From Pseudofrankia saprophytica (lineage in GTDB: Bacteria; Actinomycetota; Actinomycetes; Frankiales; Frankiaceae): a DNA stretch of 64,000 bases. The notes beneath the pieces were generated by a model, which saw only the letters and a list, made by a program, of their open reading frames with translations, was not told where the DNA came from and did not search any database. A program made the position numbers and the translations under genes. Below, piece after piece: positions 17,434 to 26,380 of this stretch. The stretch is from NCBI RefSeq assembly GCF_000235425.2, contig NZ_KI912266.1, positions 5,714,166-5,778,165 on the forward strand, given 5' to 3'. Positions within the stretch are counted from its first letter, which is position 1. The number at the start of each line of letters is the position of its first letter.

Positions 17434-18891
17434 GTGGAGTCCGAGGTAAGTAACGCCCGCCGCATCCGCCAGCTCGCCGACGAGCATCCCGACGAGATCG
17501 CATTGCGGCATATCGCGTTGGAGGGTGGTGAGCCGGCGTTCACCTGGGCATGGCTGGACCGGCGGTCGAGCCAGCTCGCCGCCGCGCTCGTCGAGCGCGG
17601 CCTCGACCTGGGCGACAACCTGGCACTCGGTCTGCGCAACACGCCTCAGTTCGTGGTGGCCGCGCTGGCGGCCTGGAAGGTCGGCGCGGTACCGGTACCG
17701 GTGCGCTGGGACGTACCCGACTGGGAGCTGGCCCGAGTCCGAGAGGTCATCGCGCCGCGGATCTACCTGAGCGCGACCGACCTCGACTGGATCGACGCGA
17801 CGGCACAGGCACCTGTTCCGGAGCTGCCTGACAGGGTCTCACCTCAGGTGAACGGCATCTGCAGCAGCGGCTCGACCGGCACGCCGAAGGTGATCCTGAC
17901 CAGCCGGCCGTCGTTGTACGACGAAAGGCTGGCCACGCCGTTCGCACAGTCGTGGGGACCGGTGCCCCGTCCCCAGACGATCCTCGTGCCCGCGCCGATG
18001 TACCACGCCAACGGTTTCACGACCCTGCACAACCTGCTCGGTGGTGACCAGTTGGTCCTGATGGAGAAATTCGACGCGACGCGTGTCGTCGACGTCATCG
18101 AGCGGCACCGGATCAGTCACTTCACCGCCACGCCGACCATGCTCCAGCGGATTGCCGACCTCCCCGGAATCGACGGCCGCGACCTGTCCAGCATCCACTG
18201 GATCATGCAGGGCGCGGCGCCGATGCCGGCTTCCCTGGTGCACCGGTGGGCGAAGCTGATCGGCGCCGAGCGGATCCTCATGGCCTACGGCATGACCGAG
18301 GGACTCGGCCTCACCGCGCTACGCGGCGACGAATGGATGAACCATCCCGGCAGCGTCGGCCGCGGCTTCGCCGGCACCGAGGTACGCGTCCTCGATGCCG
18401 ACGGCACCGAACTGCCCTCCGGCGAGGTCGGGGAGATCTACCTGCGGTCGGCCTCCTCTCGCGGCTACCAGTACCTCGGCAATGCCCCCCGCATGAAGAC
18501 GACGCACGACGGCTTCCAGACCGCCGGCGACATGGGCTATCTCGACGCCGAGGGCTACCTCCACCTCATCGACCGACGCGTCGACCTCATCATCACCGGC
18601 GGCGCCAACGTCTACCCCGCCGAGGTCGAGGCCGCCCTCATCGACCATCCCGACATCGCCGACATCGTCGTCGTGGGGCTCCGCGATCCCGAATGGGGCC
18701 GCCGCGTCCACGCCATCATCGAACCCACCCACCCGGGCGCCCCACCGGCCGCGGCCGAGATCATCGGCTACGCCAAGAGCCGCCTCGCCCCCTACAAGGT
18801 TCCCAAGACCATCGAGATCGTCGACGCGATCCCCCGCAGCGAGGCCACCAAGGTCAACCGCGGCACCCTCGTCCAGGCCCGCGGCGGCTGA
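17434..18891 (+). CDS. AMP-dependent CoA ligase, bile-acid-CoA-ligase-like
   Basis: A 485-residue ligase. The P-loop is SSGSTGTPKVIL, followed by LVPAPMYHANGF, the AYGMTEGLGLTALRGDEWM segment typical of bile acid-CoA ligase-like enzymes, DGFQTAGDMGYLD and IDRRVDLIITGGANVYP. The usual C-terminal PRxxxGK reads PRSEATKVNRG, so the catalytic lysine is present in a variant context. It starts at the GTG at 17434 with GGAG upstream. A steroid-like or alicyclic acid substrate is suggested only by family resemblance. Confidence 0.88.
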   Translation: MESEVSNARRIRQLADEHPDEIALRHIALEGGEPAFTWAWLDRRSSQLAAALVERGLDLGDNLALGLRNTPQFVVAALAAWKVGAVPVPVRWDVPDWELARVREVIAPRIYLSATDLDWIDATAQAPVPELPDRVSPQVNGICSSGSTGTPKVILTSRPSLYDERLATPFAQSWGPVPRPQTILVPAPMYHANGFTTLHNLLGGDQLVLMEKFDATRVVDVIERHRISHFTATPTMLQRIADLPGIDGRDLSSIHWIMQGAAPMPASLVHRWAKLIGAERILMAYGMTEGLGLTALRGDEWMNHPGSVGRGFAGTEVRVLDADGTELPSGEVGEIYLRSASSRGYQYLGNAPRMKTTHDGFQTAGDMGYLDAEGYLHLIDRRVDLIITGGANVYPAEVEAALIDHPDIADIVVVGLRDPEWGRRVHAIIEPTHPGAPPAAAEIIGYAKSRLAPYKVPKTIEIVDAIPRSEATKVNRGTLVQARGG

Positions 18892-18932
18892 ACCGCCCAG
18901 CCGTTCTTCCACACTTCTCCCAGGAGGCCGTC

Positions 18933-20159
18933 ATGTCGAGATCCATCGCGTTTCCGGTGTTCGACGCCGACAATCACATGTACGAGACCACGGACGCGTT
19001 CACCAAATACCTTCCGGCGACCCACGCCGGGCTCGTGAAGTACGTTGAGGTGAACGGCCGGACGAAGATCGCCCTCAAGAACACCATCTCCGAGTACATC
19101 CCGAACCCGACCTTCAACGTGGTCGCGCCGCCGGGAGCGCAGGAACTCGAGTTCCGGTTGAAGAACCCGTCGTCGAAGACGAAGGCCGGCGACATCGAGG
19201 TCGCCCCGCCGCCGCGGCACGTCCCGTCGATCCCGGCCTACTTCAACCCGGCGGACCGCCTCGAGCTCATGAACGAGCTCAGCATCGATCGGGCGATGAT
19301 GTGGCCGACCCTGGCGAGCCTGCTCGAGGAGCGCCTCGCGGACGACGCCGAGGCCACCGTCGTCGTGGTCCGAGCGTTGAACCAGTGGATGCACGAGCAC
19401 TGGACGTTCAACTTCGAGAACCGGATCTTCCCGACTCCGATCATCACGCTGCCGCTGCTGGACGAGGCGATACGGGAGCTGGACTGGGTCGTCGAGCGGG
19501 GCGCGAAGGCGATCCTGGTCCGTCCCGCGCCCGTCCCGAGCGACAGCGGACGGCGCCGGTCCTTCGCTCTGCCGGAGTTCGACCCCTTCTGGAAGCGGGT
19601 CGAGGAGTCAGGCGTCGCCGTCGGCATGCACGCCTCCGACGACGGATTCCAGCGTTACCTGAACGAGTGGGAGGGATACCGTTCGGAGTTCCTGCCGTTC
19701 AAGACGAAGATGTCCGCCTTCACCGCGGTGGTGGCCAACGAACACCGCACGATCAAGGATGTCGTCACGTCGATCATCGGACACGGATTGGCGACCCGCT
19801 TCCCGAAGCTGCGCTTCATGCCGGTCGAGAACGGAAGCTCCTGGGTCCGCCCGCTGGTCGCGCAGTTCGAGAAGATCTACGACCGCCAGCCAGACCTCTT
19901 CGACGAAGACCCGATGGTGACCTGGCGGCGGTCCGTCTTCGTCCATCCCTTCCACGAGGAGGACGTCCTGGGGCTGGTAGACGTCCTGGGCGCCGACAAT
20001 GTGCTCTTCGGGTCCGACTACCCGCACCCGGAGGGCCTGTTCGACCCGGTCACGTTCATCGACGAGATCGACGGCCTGCCGGAGCCGGCACAGCGGAAGA
20101 TCATGGGCGGGAACCTGTCCACGATCATGGGTGTCGACCCACTGGCAAAGGTGCTCTGA
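18933..20159 (+). CDS. Amidohydrolase_2 (ACMSD-like) family protein
   Basis: A 408-residue paralogue of the protein at 11879-13063, sharing the FDADNHMYETTDAF start, GVAVGMHASDDG, FMPVENGSSWV and VLFGSDYPHPEGL with its metal-binding Asp. AGGAGG lies six bases before the ATG at 18933, and it follows the CoA ligase by 41 bp in the same transcription unit. Probably a metal-dependent hydrolase or decarboxylase acting on a CoA-pathway intermediate; the exact reaction is unknown. Confidence 0.87.
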   Translation: MSRSIAFPVFDADNHMYETTDAFTKYLPATHAGLVKYVEVNGRTKIALKNTISEYIPNPTFNVVAPPGAQELEFRLKNPSSKTKAGDIEVAPPPRHVPSIPAYFNPADRLELMNELSIDRAMMWPTLASLLEERLADDAEATVVVVRALNQWMHEHWTFNFENRIFPTPIITLPLLDEAIRELDWVVERGAKAILVRPAPVPSDSGRRRSFALPEFDPFWKRVEESGVAVGMHASDDGFQRYLNEWEGYRSEFLPFKTKMSAFTAVVANEHRTIKDVVTSIIGHGLATRFPKLRFMPVENGSSWVRPLVAQFEKIYDRQPDLFDEDPMVTWRRSVFVHPFHEEDVLGLVDVLGADNVLFGSDYPHPEGLFDPVTFIDEIDGLPEPAQRKIMGGNLSTIMGVDPLAKVL

Positions 20160-20243
20160 CGGTGATTTGACGCACCGGGTTGGAGGGTGAGTGGGCGGCA
20201 TCGAAACTTTCCCGGTCCCGACCAAGATCGAATTTTCCGCCGA

Positions 20244-20266
20244 TCACATCAATGTCAACGTCGACA
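20244..20266. promoter_or_regulatory. TYRA-NN repeat element 7
   Basis: Reads TCAA, TCAA, TCGA with two-base spacers, then CACC. It ends 17 bp before the ATG of the CoA ligase at 20283, so binding there would overlap the ribosome-binding or promoter region of that gene. Confidence 0.6.
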
Positions 20267-20282
20267 CCGTGCCGAGGCGCCG

Positions 20283-21959
20283 ATGACCACCGAGACGACG
20301 ACACCCCAATACAACCTCGCGACGGTGAACGAAGCCGTTGCCGAGCGGGTACCCGATCGAGCCTCGATCGTCTTCCGCGACCGGAGGTTCACCCACGCGC
20401 AGCTGGCCGCCCGCACCCGGCAGCTCGCGCACGTCCTGGCCGATCGCGGCCTCGGCGCTCGCCCGACGGGACACGGCGGACCGAGCACGCACGAATCCCA
20501 CCAGGATCATCTCGCCGTCTACGCCTACAACGGCAACGAGTACCTGGAGGCGATGCTCGGGGCGTTCAAGGCACGGGTCGTCCCGGTGAACGTGAACTAC
20601 CGATACGTCGCCGAGGAACTGCGCCACGTCCTTCGGGACAGCGCCGCGAAGGCAGTCGTGTACCACTCGGCATTCGCTCCGACGCTGGCCGAGGTGCTGC
20701 CCGATCTGCCTGAACTGCGGGTCCGGCTGCAGGTGGCCGACGGCTCCGGCAACGAGCTGCTCCCCGGCTCCGAGTGGTACGAGCAGGCACTCGCCCAGGC
20801 CCCCGCCACCCTGCCCGAGTGGGCGCCGGACTGGTCCCCCGACGACCTGTACCTCGTCTACACCGGCGGCACCACCGGGATGCCCAAGGGCGTCCTGTGG
20901 CGACAGGCCGACATCCATCGCACGGCCATGGGAGGACGGAACCCGCTCACCCGGCAACCGTGGCGGACACTCGACGAACTTGCCGAGTTCGCGGCGACGA
21001 ACATCGCACCACAGGTGGTGCTCGCGGCGTCCCCGTACATGCACGGCGCCGGCCACTGGACGGCGTTTCTCGGCCTGAACCAGGGCGGGACCGTGGTGAT
21101 CCAGGACAATGTCGAACGCCTCGACCCAGCCGACATCTGCTCCGCTATCCACCGGGAGAAGGTGACGTATCTCCAGATGATTGGCGACGCATTCGCTCGC
21201 CCGATCGTCGAGGAGATGGAACGCGGGAGCTACGACCTGTCGTCGCTACGCACGGTCCTGTCCGGCGGAACGGCGCTGACCCCGCCGGTGAAAACACGGC
21301 TGCTCGCCCGCATGCCCCAGGTGAGGCTCATCGAGAGCGTCGGATCGTCAGAAGGGGGCGGTCAGGCCGTACAGACGACTACCGCGGGCGGCACGAGTTC
21401 GACCGGCACCTTCTCGCCCACCGAGGGCTCTGTGGTCGTGTCCGCCGACTTCGCCCGGGTGCTCGGTCCCGGAGACGACGAGGTCGGCTGGCTCGCGAAG
21501 CGGGGCGACATCCCTCTCGGGTATCTCGGTGATCCGGTGAAGACGGCTCAGGCCTTCCCCATCGTCGCCGGCGAGCGGATGGTGGTACCCGGCGACCGCG
21601 CCCAGCGGCTCGCCGACGGCACGATCAAACTCCTGGGCCGCGACTCGATGACCATCAACTCGGGTGGAGAGAAGATCTTCAGCGAGGAGGTCGAGGCAGC
21701 GATCATCGCCCATCCCGACGTCTCCGACGTGGTGGTCGCCTCGCGGCCGTCGCAGCGATGGGGCCAGGAGGTCGTCGCGATCGTTCACCTGCACCGCGGC
21801 GCCTCCGTTTCCGAGAGCGATCTCGCTTCGGAAGCCGCCCGGCACATCGCCCGCTACAAGCTCCCCAAGGCCTGGGTGTTCGTCGACGCGGTCCAGCGGA
21901 CGGCCGCGGGGAAAGCCGACTACCGCTGGGCCGTCAAGGTCGCCGCCGCGGCGAGTTGA
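20283..21959 (+). CDS. Acyl-CoA synthetase, FadD19-like
   Basis: A 558-residue AMP-dependent ligase. The P-loop reads YTGGTTGMPKGVLWRQ, characteristic of the FadD19/FadD17 group of actinobacterial steroid side-chain CoA ligases. SVGSSEGGGQAV is the A5 region, LLGRDSMTINSGGEKIFSEEVE the hinge, and RTAAGKADYRW carries the catalytic lysine. The ATG at 20283 is chosen because the upstream in-frame extension translates TYRA element 7. A sterol-like acid is a reasonable guess for the substrate but is not demonstrated. Confidence 0.88.
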   Translation: MTTETTTPQYNLATVNEAVAERVPDRASIVFRDRRFTHAQLAARTRQLAHVLADRGLGARPTGHGGPSTHESHQDHLAVYAYNGNEYLEAMLGAFKARVVPVNVNYRYVAEELRHVLRDSAAKAVVYHSAFAPTLAEVLPDLPELRVRLQVADGSGNELLPGSEWYEQALAQAPATLPEWAPDWSPDDLYLVYTGGTTGMPKGVLWRQADIHRTAMGGRNPLTRQPWRTLDELAEFAATNIAPQVVLAASPYMHGAGHWTAFLGLNQGGTVVIQDNVERLDPADICSAIHREKVTYLQMIGDAFARPIVEEMERGSYDLSSLRTVLSGGTALTPPVKTRLLARMPQVRLIESVGSSEGGGQAVQTTTAGGTSSTGTFSPTEGSVVVSADFARVLGPGDDEVGWLAKRGDIPLGYLGDPVKTAQAFPIVAGERMVVPGDRAQRLADGTIKLLGRDSMTINSGGEKIFSEEVEAAIIAHPDVSDVVVASRPSQRWGQEVVAIVHLHRGASVSESDLASEAARHIARYKLPKAWVFVDAVQRTAAGKADYRWAVKVAAAAS

Positions 21960-22095
21960 ACAGGCCGCGATGCGCCGGGCCGGCCGGATGCACCAACCTG
22001 GGACGTCGCCAGCGGTCACCACGGTCCTCCTGGGTGGAGCGTGTCGCAGCATGATCGCAACGACGCTACGTGGGGGTCTCGTAGGATCGGGCGTT

Positions 22096-22746
22096 GTGTC
22101 GTCCGAGAAGGCCAGGTCGTCCGGCGTGGGTTCGGGGGGCCGGGTGCGGTGGGGTAGCGAGACGGCGCTCGTGGATGACGATGAGGCGAGGCGTCGTCTG
22201 GTGGCGGCGGCGGGGCGGTGTCTCGTTGCTCGGGGCACGACGCGGCTGACGGTCGATGATGTCGCCAGGGAAGCCGCGGTGGCCAGGTCCACGGTCTATC
22301 GCTATTTCAGGTCGCGCGACGAGCTGGTTCTTGGTGTGATCCTCAGCCGTGTCGATGCCGGGATGCGGCGGGTCCTCGGGATGCTGGAGCACCCGGACGA
22401 CGCGGCTCGGTCCGTCGTCGATCTGATCATGCATTCGGTCGGTCTGGTGGCGGGTGATCCGCTCAACGAGGCGATGTTCGCGACGGACAGCCGGTGGTTG
22501 GTCACCTCGCTGGAGTTGCGGTCCGAGGCGGTCGTCGACGCCTTCCACCAGCATCTCGGCCCGCTCCTGGCCCGGTGGCGGGCCGAGGGTCAGCTCCGAG
22601 GGGATCTCGACCTCCGAGAGACGAGCCGGTGGATGAACACCGTGGCCTTGCTGCTGCTGGGACCACCGTGGACGCAGCGCCCGGACCGGGCGAAGCGCGA
22701 GTTCGTCGAGAATTACGTCGTGCCCGGGCTCCTCCCCCGGCGCTGA
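22096..22746 (+). CDS. TetR-family transcriptional regulator
   Basis: A 216-residue regulator with DDDEARRRLVAAAGRCLVARG, the helix-turn-helix VDDVAREAAVARSTVYRYF, and a long helical C-terminal domain ending VENYVVPGLLPRR. The start is ambiguous: GTG at 22096 has AGGAT upstream, while ATG at 22051 would add 15 residues. It follows the FadD19-like gene on the same strand and is the second candidate regulator of the TYRA elements. Confidence 0.85.
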   Translation: MSSEKARSSGVGSGGRVRWGSETALVDDDEARRRLVAAAGRCLVARGTTRLTVDDVAREAAVARSTVYRYFRSRDELVLGVILSRVDAGMRRVLGMLEHPDDAARSVVDLIMHSVGLVAGDPLNEAMFATDSRWLVTSLELRSEAVVDAFHQHLGPLLARWRAEGQLRGDLDLRETSRWMNTVALLLLGPPWTQRPDRAKREFVENYVVPGLLPRR

Positions 22747-23198
22747 GTGTCGGCGAGGAGCCGACCTTGGGAACCCCCTGTCGGTCAAGCCGTAGAGCCA
22801 CTCGCCGGTTACACCCGGCACCTGAAGGACACCCGGCACCGAACGAAGTTCCGGGTAGTTGACGACGTTGTCTTCACTCTGATCACCCCGCACCTCCGGC
22901 TCCTCGGTGTCGCTGGCGCGGGCCGCCGCACCACGGCATCATGCGAAAGGATCGGACACTCTCGCAATGTTGTCCCATCCTCGGGTACGCTCCGGTCTCG
23001 GGTTGGGCGGCACGTCGCAGCCAGCGTTCACCGGCGTATCTCAATATTGACGTCAATATTTAATCGACACCCCTTGGCGACTTCGTGACGGACCGTTCCT
23101 GCCCCGCCGGGCACGAGCGGGGCCCGGCGGGAAGCCAGACGGGGCTGGCGAGTCGGTCTGGGCGGTGGCTGGTGCCGCCGTGGGATGAGGAGGTGTCC
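22747..23198. other. Intergenic region carrying TYRA element 8
   Basis: No gene is supported in this 450-bp stretch. Its left part is an AT-richer spacer after the TetR gene. Its right part holds TYRA element 8 (23037-23069) and then the leader of the SnoaL/SDR/LLM/SDR operon, ending in AGGAGG just before the ATG at 23199. Confidence 0.6.
23037..23069. promoter_or_regulatory. TYRA-NN repeat element 8
   Basis: The longest copy: TCAA, TTGA, TCAA, TTTA with two-base spacers and then a further TCGA one base out of register. The core AATATTGACGTCAATATT is a perfect 18-bp palindrome. It lies 130 bp upstream of a four-gene rightward operon. Confidence 0.7.
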
Positions 23199-23711
23199 AT
23201 GGCTGCCGCGGGAGATCTGGCCGCGTTGGAGGCTCGGTTACGTGCTGTCGAGGATGAGCGGGCGATCGGGCGGCTGATCCTGTCGTACGGCCCCGCGGCG
23301 GACGCGGGGTTCGCCGACCTGGCCGCGTCGGTGTGGCGGGAGGACTGCGTCTACGACTGGGACGCGAACGGCACGCCCTACGAGGGCCGGGCAGCCGTGG
23401 AGGCCATGCTGCTGACCGACGGACATCGGGGCCTGATCCACGCCGGAGTCGCCCACGTGGCGGGACCGCCGCTGATCGACGTCGACGGTGACACGGCGAC
23501 CGCGATCACCTATTCGCTGATCATGCGCCGCGACGAGGCGGACGGGCGTTACTACCTGTGGCGGGTGAGCGCCGCGCGCTGGGATCTGACCCGCGACGAC
23601 GGTGGCTGGGCGGTGCGACGACGGACGAACCGGCTGCTCGACGACACCGGGGCCGGCCGGGAGCTCCTCGGCGCCACCCTGCGGGAGCTGTCCGAGGCGG
23701 TCGCCCGATGA
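23199..23711 (+). CDS. SnoaL-like / NTF2-fold protein
   Basis: A 170-residue protein with DERAIGRLILSYGPAADAG, SVWREDCVYDWDANG, GLIHAGVAHVAGPPLI and DGGWAVRRRTNRLL, the elements of a SnoaL_4 domain. AGGAGG precedes the ATG at 23199. The stop overlaps the start of the SDR by four bases (ATGA at 23708-23711), so it is the first gene of a tightly coupled operon. It is probably an isomerase, hydratase or lyase of the pathway; the exact role is unknown. Confidence 0.85.
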   Translation: MAAAGDLAALEARLRAVEDERAIGRLILSYGPAADAGFADLAASVWREDCVYDWDANGTPYEGRAAVEAMLLTDGHRGLIHAGVAHVAGPPLIDVDGDTATAITYSLIMRRDEADGRYYLWRVSAARWDLTRDDGGWAVRRRTNRLLDDTGAGRELLGATLRELSEAVAR

Positions 23712-24493
23712 CCGCCGGACGCCTGGCCGGGAAGGTCGCGATCATCACCGGCGCCAGCACCGGCCTCGGGCCCGTGATGGCGAAGCTCTTCGTCGAGCAG
23801 GGAGCCAAGGTGCTCCTCTCCGCCCGGCGCGAGGAGCTGGTACAGGAGGCGGCGGCCGCCTGCGGCCCGGACGCCGTCGCGATGCGGGCCGACGTGACCA
23901 ACGAGGACGACGTGATCGCGATGGTCGCCCGCGCCGTGAAGGAGTTCGGGCAGGTCGACATCATGTGCAACAACGCCGCCGCGCCCGGCAAGGACACCTG
24001 GATCTGGGAACAGACCCTCGAGAACTGGAACGCCACGATCGGCATCGACGTCACGGCGGCGATGCTGTGCACCCGGGAAGTCCTCAAGCAGTCGATGCTC
24101 GAGCGCCGAACGGGCGTCATCCTCAACTTCTCCTCCACCGCGAGCTTCCGCGGCATGCCCCGCAAGACCCACTACGTGACCGCGAAGACGGCGCTGCGCG
24201 CCTTCACCCAGACGGTCGCCAACGAGGTCGGCCAGTTCGGGATTCGCTGCAACTGCCTCGTGCCCGGCAGCATCGACACCGAGCTGTGGCAGAACTGGGT
24301 ACGGCGCACCGCCACCGAGCAGGGCATCGACTACGACGACCGCCGCGCGACGGTGCTGTCCGGGACGGCGCTGCGCGACATCTCCAGCACCACCGACGTC
24401 GCCAACACCGCGCTGTTCCTCGTCAGCGACGAGAGCCGCACCATCACCGGGCAGTCCATCATCGTCGACGCCGGCGGCGTGATGCTCGGATGA
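23708..24493 (+). CDS. Short-chain dehydrogenase/reductase
   Basis: A 261-residue classical SDR. The cofactor motif is TGASTGLG near residue 15, CNNAAAPGK replaces NNAG, the catalytic serine is in NFSSTASF and the Tyr-Lys pair in HYVTAKTALRAF. The C-terminus (ITGQSIIVDAGGVMLG) is typical. It should interconvert an alcohol and ketone with NAD(P). It is coupled to the SnoaL-like gene before it and to the LLM gene after it, both by ATGA overlaps. Confidence 0.92.
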   Translation: MTAGRLAGKVAIITGASTGLGPVMAKLFVEQGAKVLLSARREELVQEAAAACGPDAVAMRADVTNEDDVIAMVARAVKEFGQVDIMCNNAAAPGKDTWIWEQTLENWNATIGIDVTAAMLCTREVLKQSMLERRTGVILNFSSTASFRGMPRKTHYVTAKTALRAFTQTVANEVGQFGIRCNCLVPGSIDTELWQNWVRRTATEQGIDYDDRRATVLSGTALRDISSTTDVANTALFLVSDESRTITGQSIIVDAGGVMLG

Positions 24494-25398
24494 GCGGCGC
24501 ACCCGCCCTGCAGCTGTCTGTTCCCACGCCCGTCGTCACGATGCTCCCCGGCGCCCACGCCCGCTGGGAGGAGACCGCCACCATCGACGACGTGGCCCGC
24601 ATAGCCCAGGCCGCCGACCGGCTCGGCTACCACCACCTCACCTGCAGCGAGCACGTCGGTGTCCCGGCCACCGAGGCGGTCCGCCGCGGCGCCCGCTACT
24701 TCGACCCACTGGCGACCTTCGGCTACCTCGCTGCCCGCACCGAGCGCATCCGGTTGGCCACCAGCGTGCTGGTCCTCGGTTACCACCACCCGCTGGAGAT
24801 CGCCAAGAGCTACGGCACCCTCGACGTGATCAGCGGCGGCCGCGTGGTCCTCGGTGTCGGTGTGGGCACGCTCAAGGAAGAGTTCGATCTCCTCGATGTG
24901 CCCTTCGCCGACCGCGGGGCACGGGCCGACGACGCGCTGCGCGCGCTGCGCGCGTCGCTCTCCCAGTTCACCCCCGCCTACGAGGGCGACTATTACGCCT
25001 TCGGCGGCCTCCTGGTGGATCCCTGCGCCGTGCAGGAACGGCTGCCCTTGTGGGTCGGTGGCCGCACGCCGCGGTCGCTGCGGCGGGCAGTCGCCCTGGC
25101 GGACGGATGGTGCCCCTTCGGCATCACCCCGGCGCAGGCACACGAGTGGATCCAGCGGGAGGAGCTCCCCGTGGATTTCGAGATCGTGCTGGGCCCGGAG
25201 AACCCGCTGGACCCGATCAAGGAACCGGATGCCGCGCGCGAAGGGCTCGCCGTGCTGGCCGCCTCCGGAGCCACCATCGCCTCCGCCAGGTTCGTCCACC
25301 ACTCGCTGGCCCACTACCTCGAACAGCTCGAGGCACTCGCCGCCATCAACAGCCAGAAACAGACATCGTCGCAGAGAAGGGACGGGTCACATGGGTGA
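24490..25398 (+). CDS. LLM-class F420/flavin-dependent oxidoreductase
   Basis: A 302-residue luciferase-like TIM-barrel protein: AADRLGYHHLTCSEHVG, RIRLATSVLVLGYHHPLEIAK, GGRVVLGVGVGTLKEEF and LPLWVGGRTPRSLRRAV are family motifs. The start overlaps the SDR stop by four bases and the end overlaps the next SDR by 8 bp. In this setting it probably oxidises or monooxygenates the intermediate handled by the flanking SDRs. Confidence 0.87.
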   Translation: MSGAPALQLSVPTPVVTMLPGAHARWEETATIDDVARIAQAADRLGYHHLTCSEHVGVPATEAVRRGARYFDPLATFGYLAARTERIRLATSVLVLGYHHPLEIAKSYGTLDVISGGRVVLGVGVGTLKEEFDLLDVPFADRGARADDALRALRASLSQFTPAYEGDYYAFGGLLVDPCAVQERLPLWVGGRTPRSLRRAVALADGWCPFGITPAQAHEWIQREELPVDFEIVLGPENPLDPIKEPDAAREGLAVLAASGATIASARFVHHSLAHYLEQLEALAAINSQKQTSSQRRDGSHG

Positions 25399-26299
25399 CA
25401 GACTGCAGGGCAGGGTCGCACTGGTGACGGGCGCCGGAAACGGCGTCGGGAAGGGCTGCGCGCTCGCACTGGCCGCCCAGGGCGCGTCCGTCGTCGTCAA
25501 CGATCTCGGAACCGACGAGTTCGCGCAGGGACAGAGCCGCTCCGCGGCCGACGGCACCGTCGAGGAGATCCGCGCCGCCGGCGGCAAGGCCGAGCCGAGC
25601 TACGACTCAGTCGCCACCGCGGCCGGATGCGAGAACGCGGTGCGCGTCGCCCAGGAGGCCTTCGGCCCCGTCGACATCGTGGTGGCCTGCGCCGGCGCGG
25701 TCTTCCAGGGCGACCTGGCCGCCTCCGACGAGACCTACCACCGCTTCGTCGACCTCTTCCTCTCCCAGAAGTTCTGGCTGGCGCGCGCGACCGTGGAAGG
25801 GATGGCCGAACGCGGCTGGGGCCGGTTCATCACCACCACCTCCGAAGGCGCGCGCGGAACCCTCGGCAATCCGATCTTCGCCGGAGCGATGGGCGCAGTG
25901 ATCTCCTTCACCAAGGCCATCGCCCAGGAGTACCAACACCGCGGCGTCACCGCGAACTGCCTCGCACCCGGAGCCACCAGCCGACTCTCCCAACTCGTGG
26001 TGCCCCAGTTCGAACAGGCACACCGCGACGGAAAGATCAGCGACAAGATGTGGGAGGACATCCAGGCCGGACCCGGACCGGCCAGCCACATGTCCCCCAT
26101 CGTCGCCTGGCTCTGCTCCGACGTCGCCGCCTCCGTCACCGGCAAGGTCTTCAACAGCGGCGGCAACAAGATCAGCGTCTGGTCCCCCTACCGCGACGAA
26201 CGCTCCATCTTCCGCGGCGACCCACGCACCTCACCCCCCTGGACCCAGGAGGAACTCGACGAACTGGTGCCCAGCCAACTCCTGAACGACACCCTGTAA
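25391..26299 (+). CDS. SDR-family protein lacking the canonical YxxxK pair
   Basis: A 302-residue Rossmann-fold protein with TGAGNGVGKGC at residues 14-24 and a VVACAGA strand, so it should bind a dinucleotide. Where classical SDRs carry Tyr-x-x-x-Lys it reads Phe163 and Met167 (NPIFAGAMGAV), and the Ser/Thr strand is ITTTSEGARG. Unless another residue substitutes, normal ketone reduction is unlikely; a hydratase-like, dehydratase-like or binding role is possible. AAGGGA lies upstream of the ATG at 25391. It is the last gene of the four-gene operon. Confidence 0.85.
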   Translation: MGDRLQGRVALVTGAGNGVGKGCALALAAQGASVVVNDLGTDEFAQGQSRSAADGTVEEIRAAGGKAEPSYDSVATAAGCENAVRVAQEAFGPVDIVVACAGAVFQGDLAASDETYHRFVDLFLSQKFWLARATVEGMAERGWGRFITTTSEGARGTLGNPIFAGAMGAVISFTKAIAQEYQHRGVTANCLAPGATSRLSQLVVPQFEQAHRDGKISDKMWEDIQAGPGPASHMSPIVAWLCSDVAASVTGKVFNSGGNKISVWSPYRDERSIFRGDPRTSPPWTQEELDELVPSQLLNDTL

Positions 26300-26380
26300 C
26301 CCGCCGCCGTCACCTTCACCTGCCGCTGAAACCTCGTTCAGGACATTCCTGTGGCTGCCCAATACTTGTCTTCGAGGGCC

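Noticed and set aside
2573-17511. Recurrent peptide VEVDVNIE/VEVDVDI in several unrelated frames
   Set aside because: It is the translation of the TYRA DNA element where frames run through it, not a protein motif; it was used instead to locate the element.
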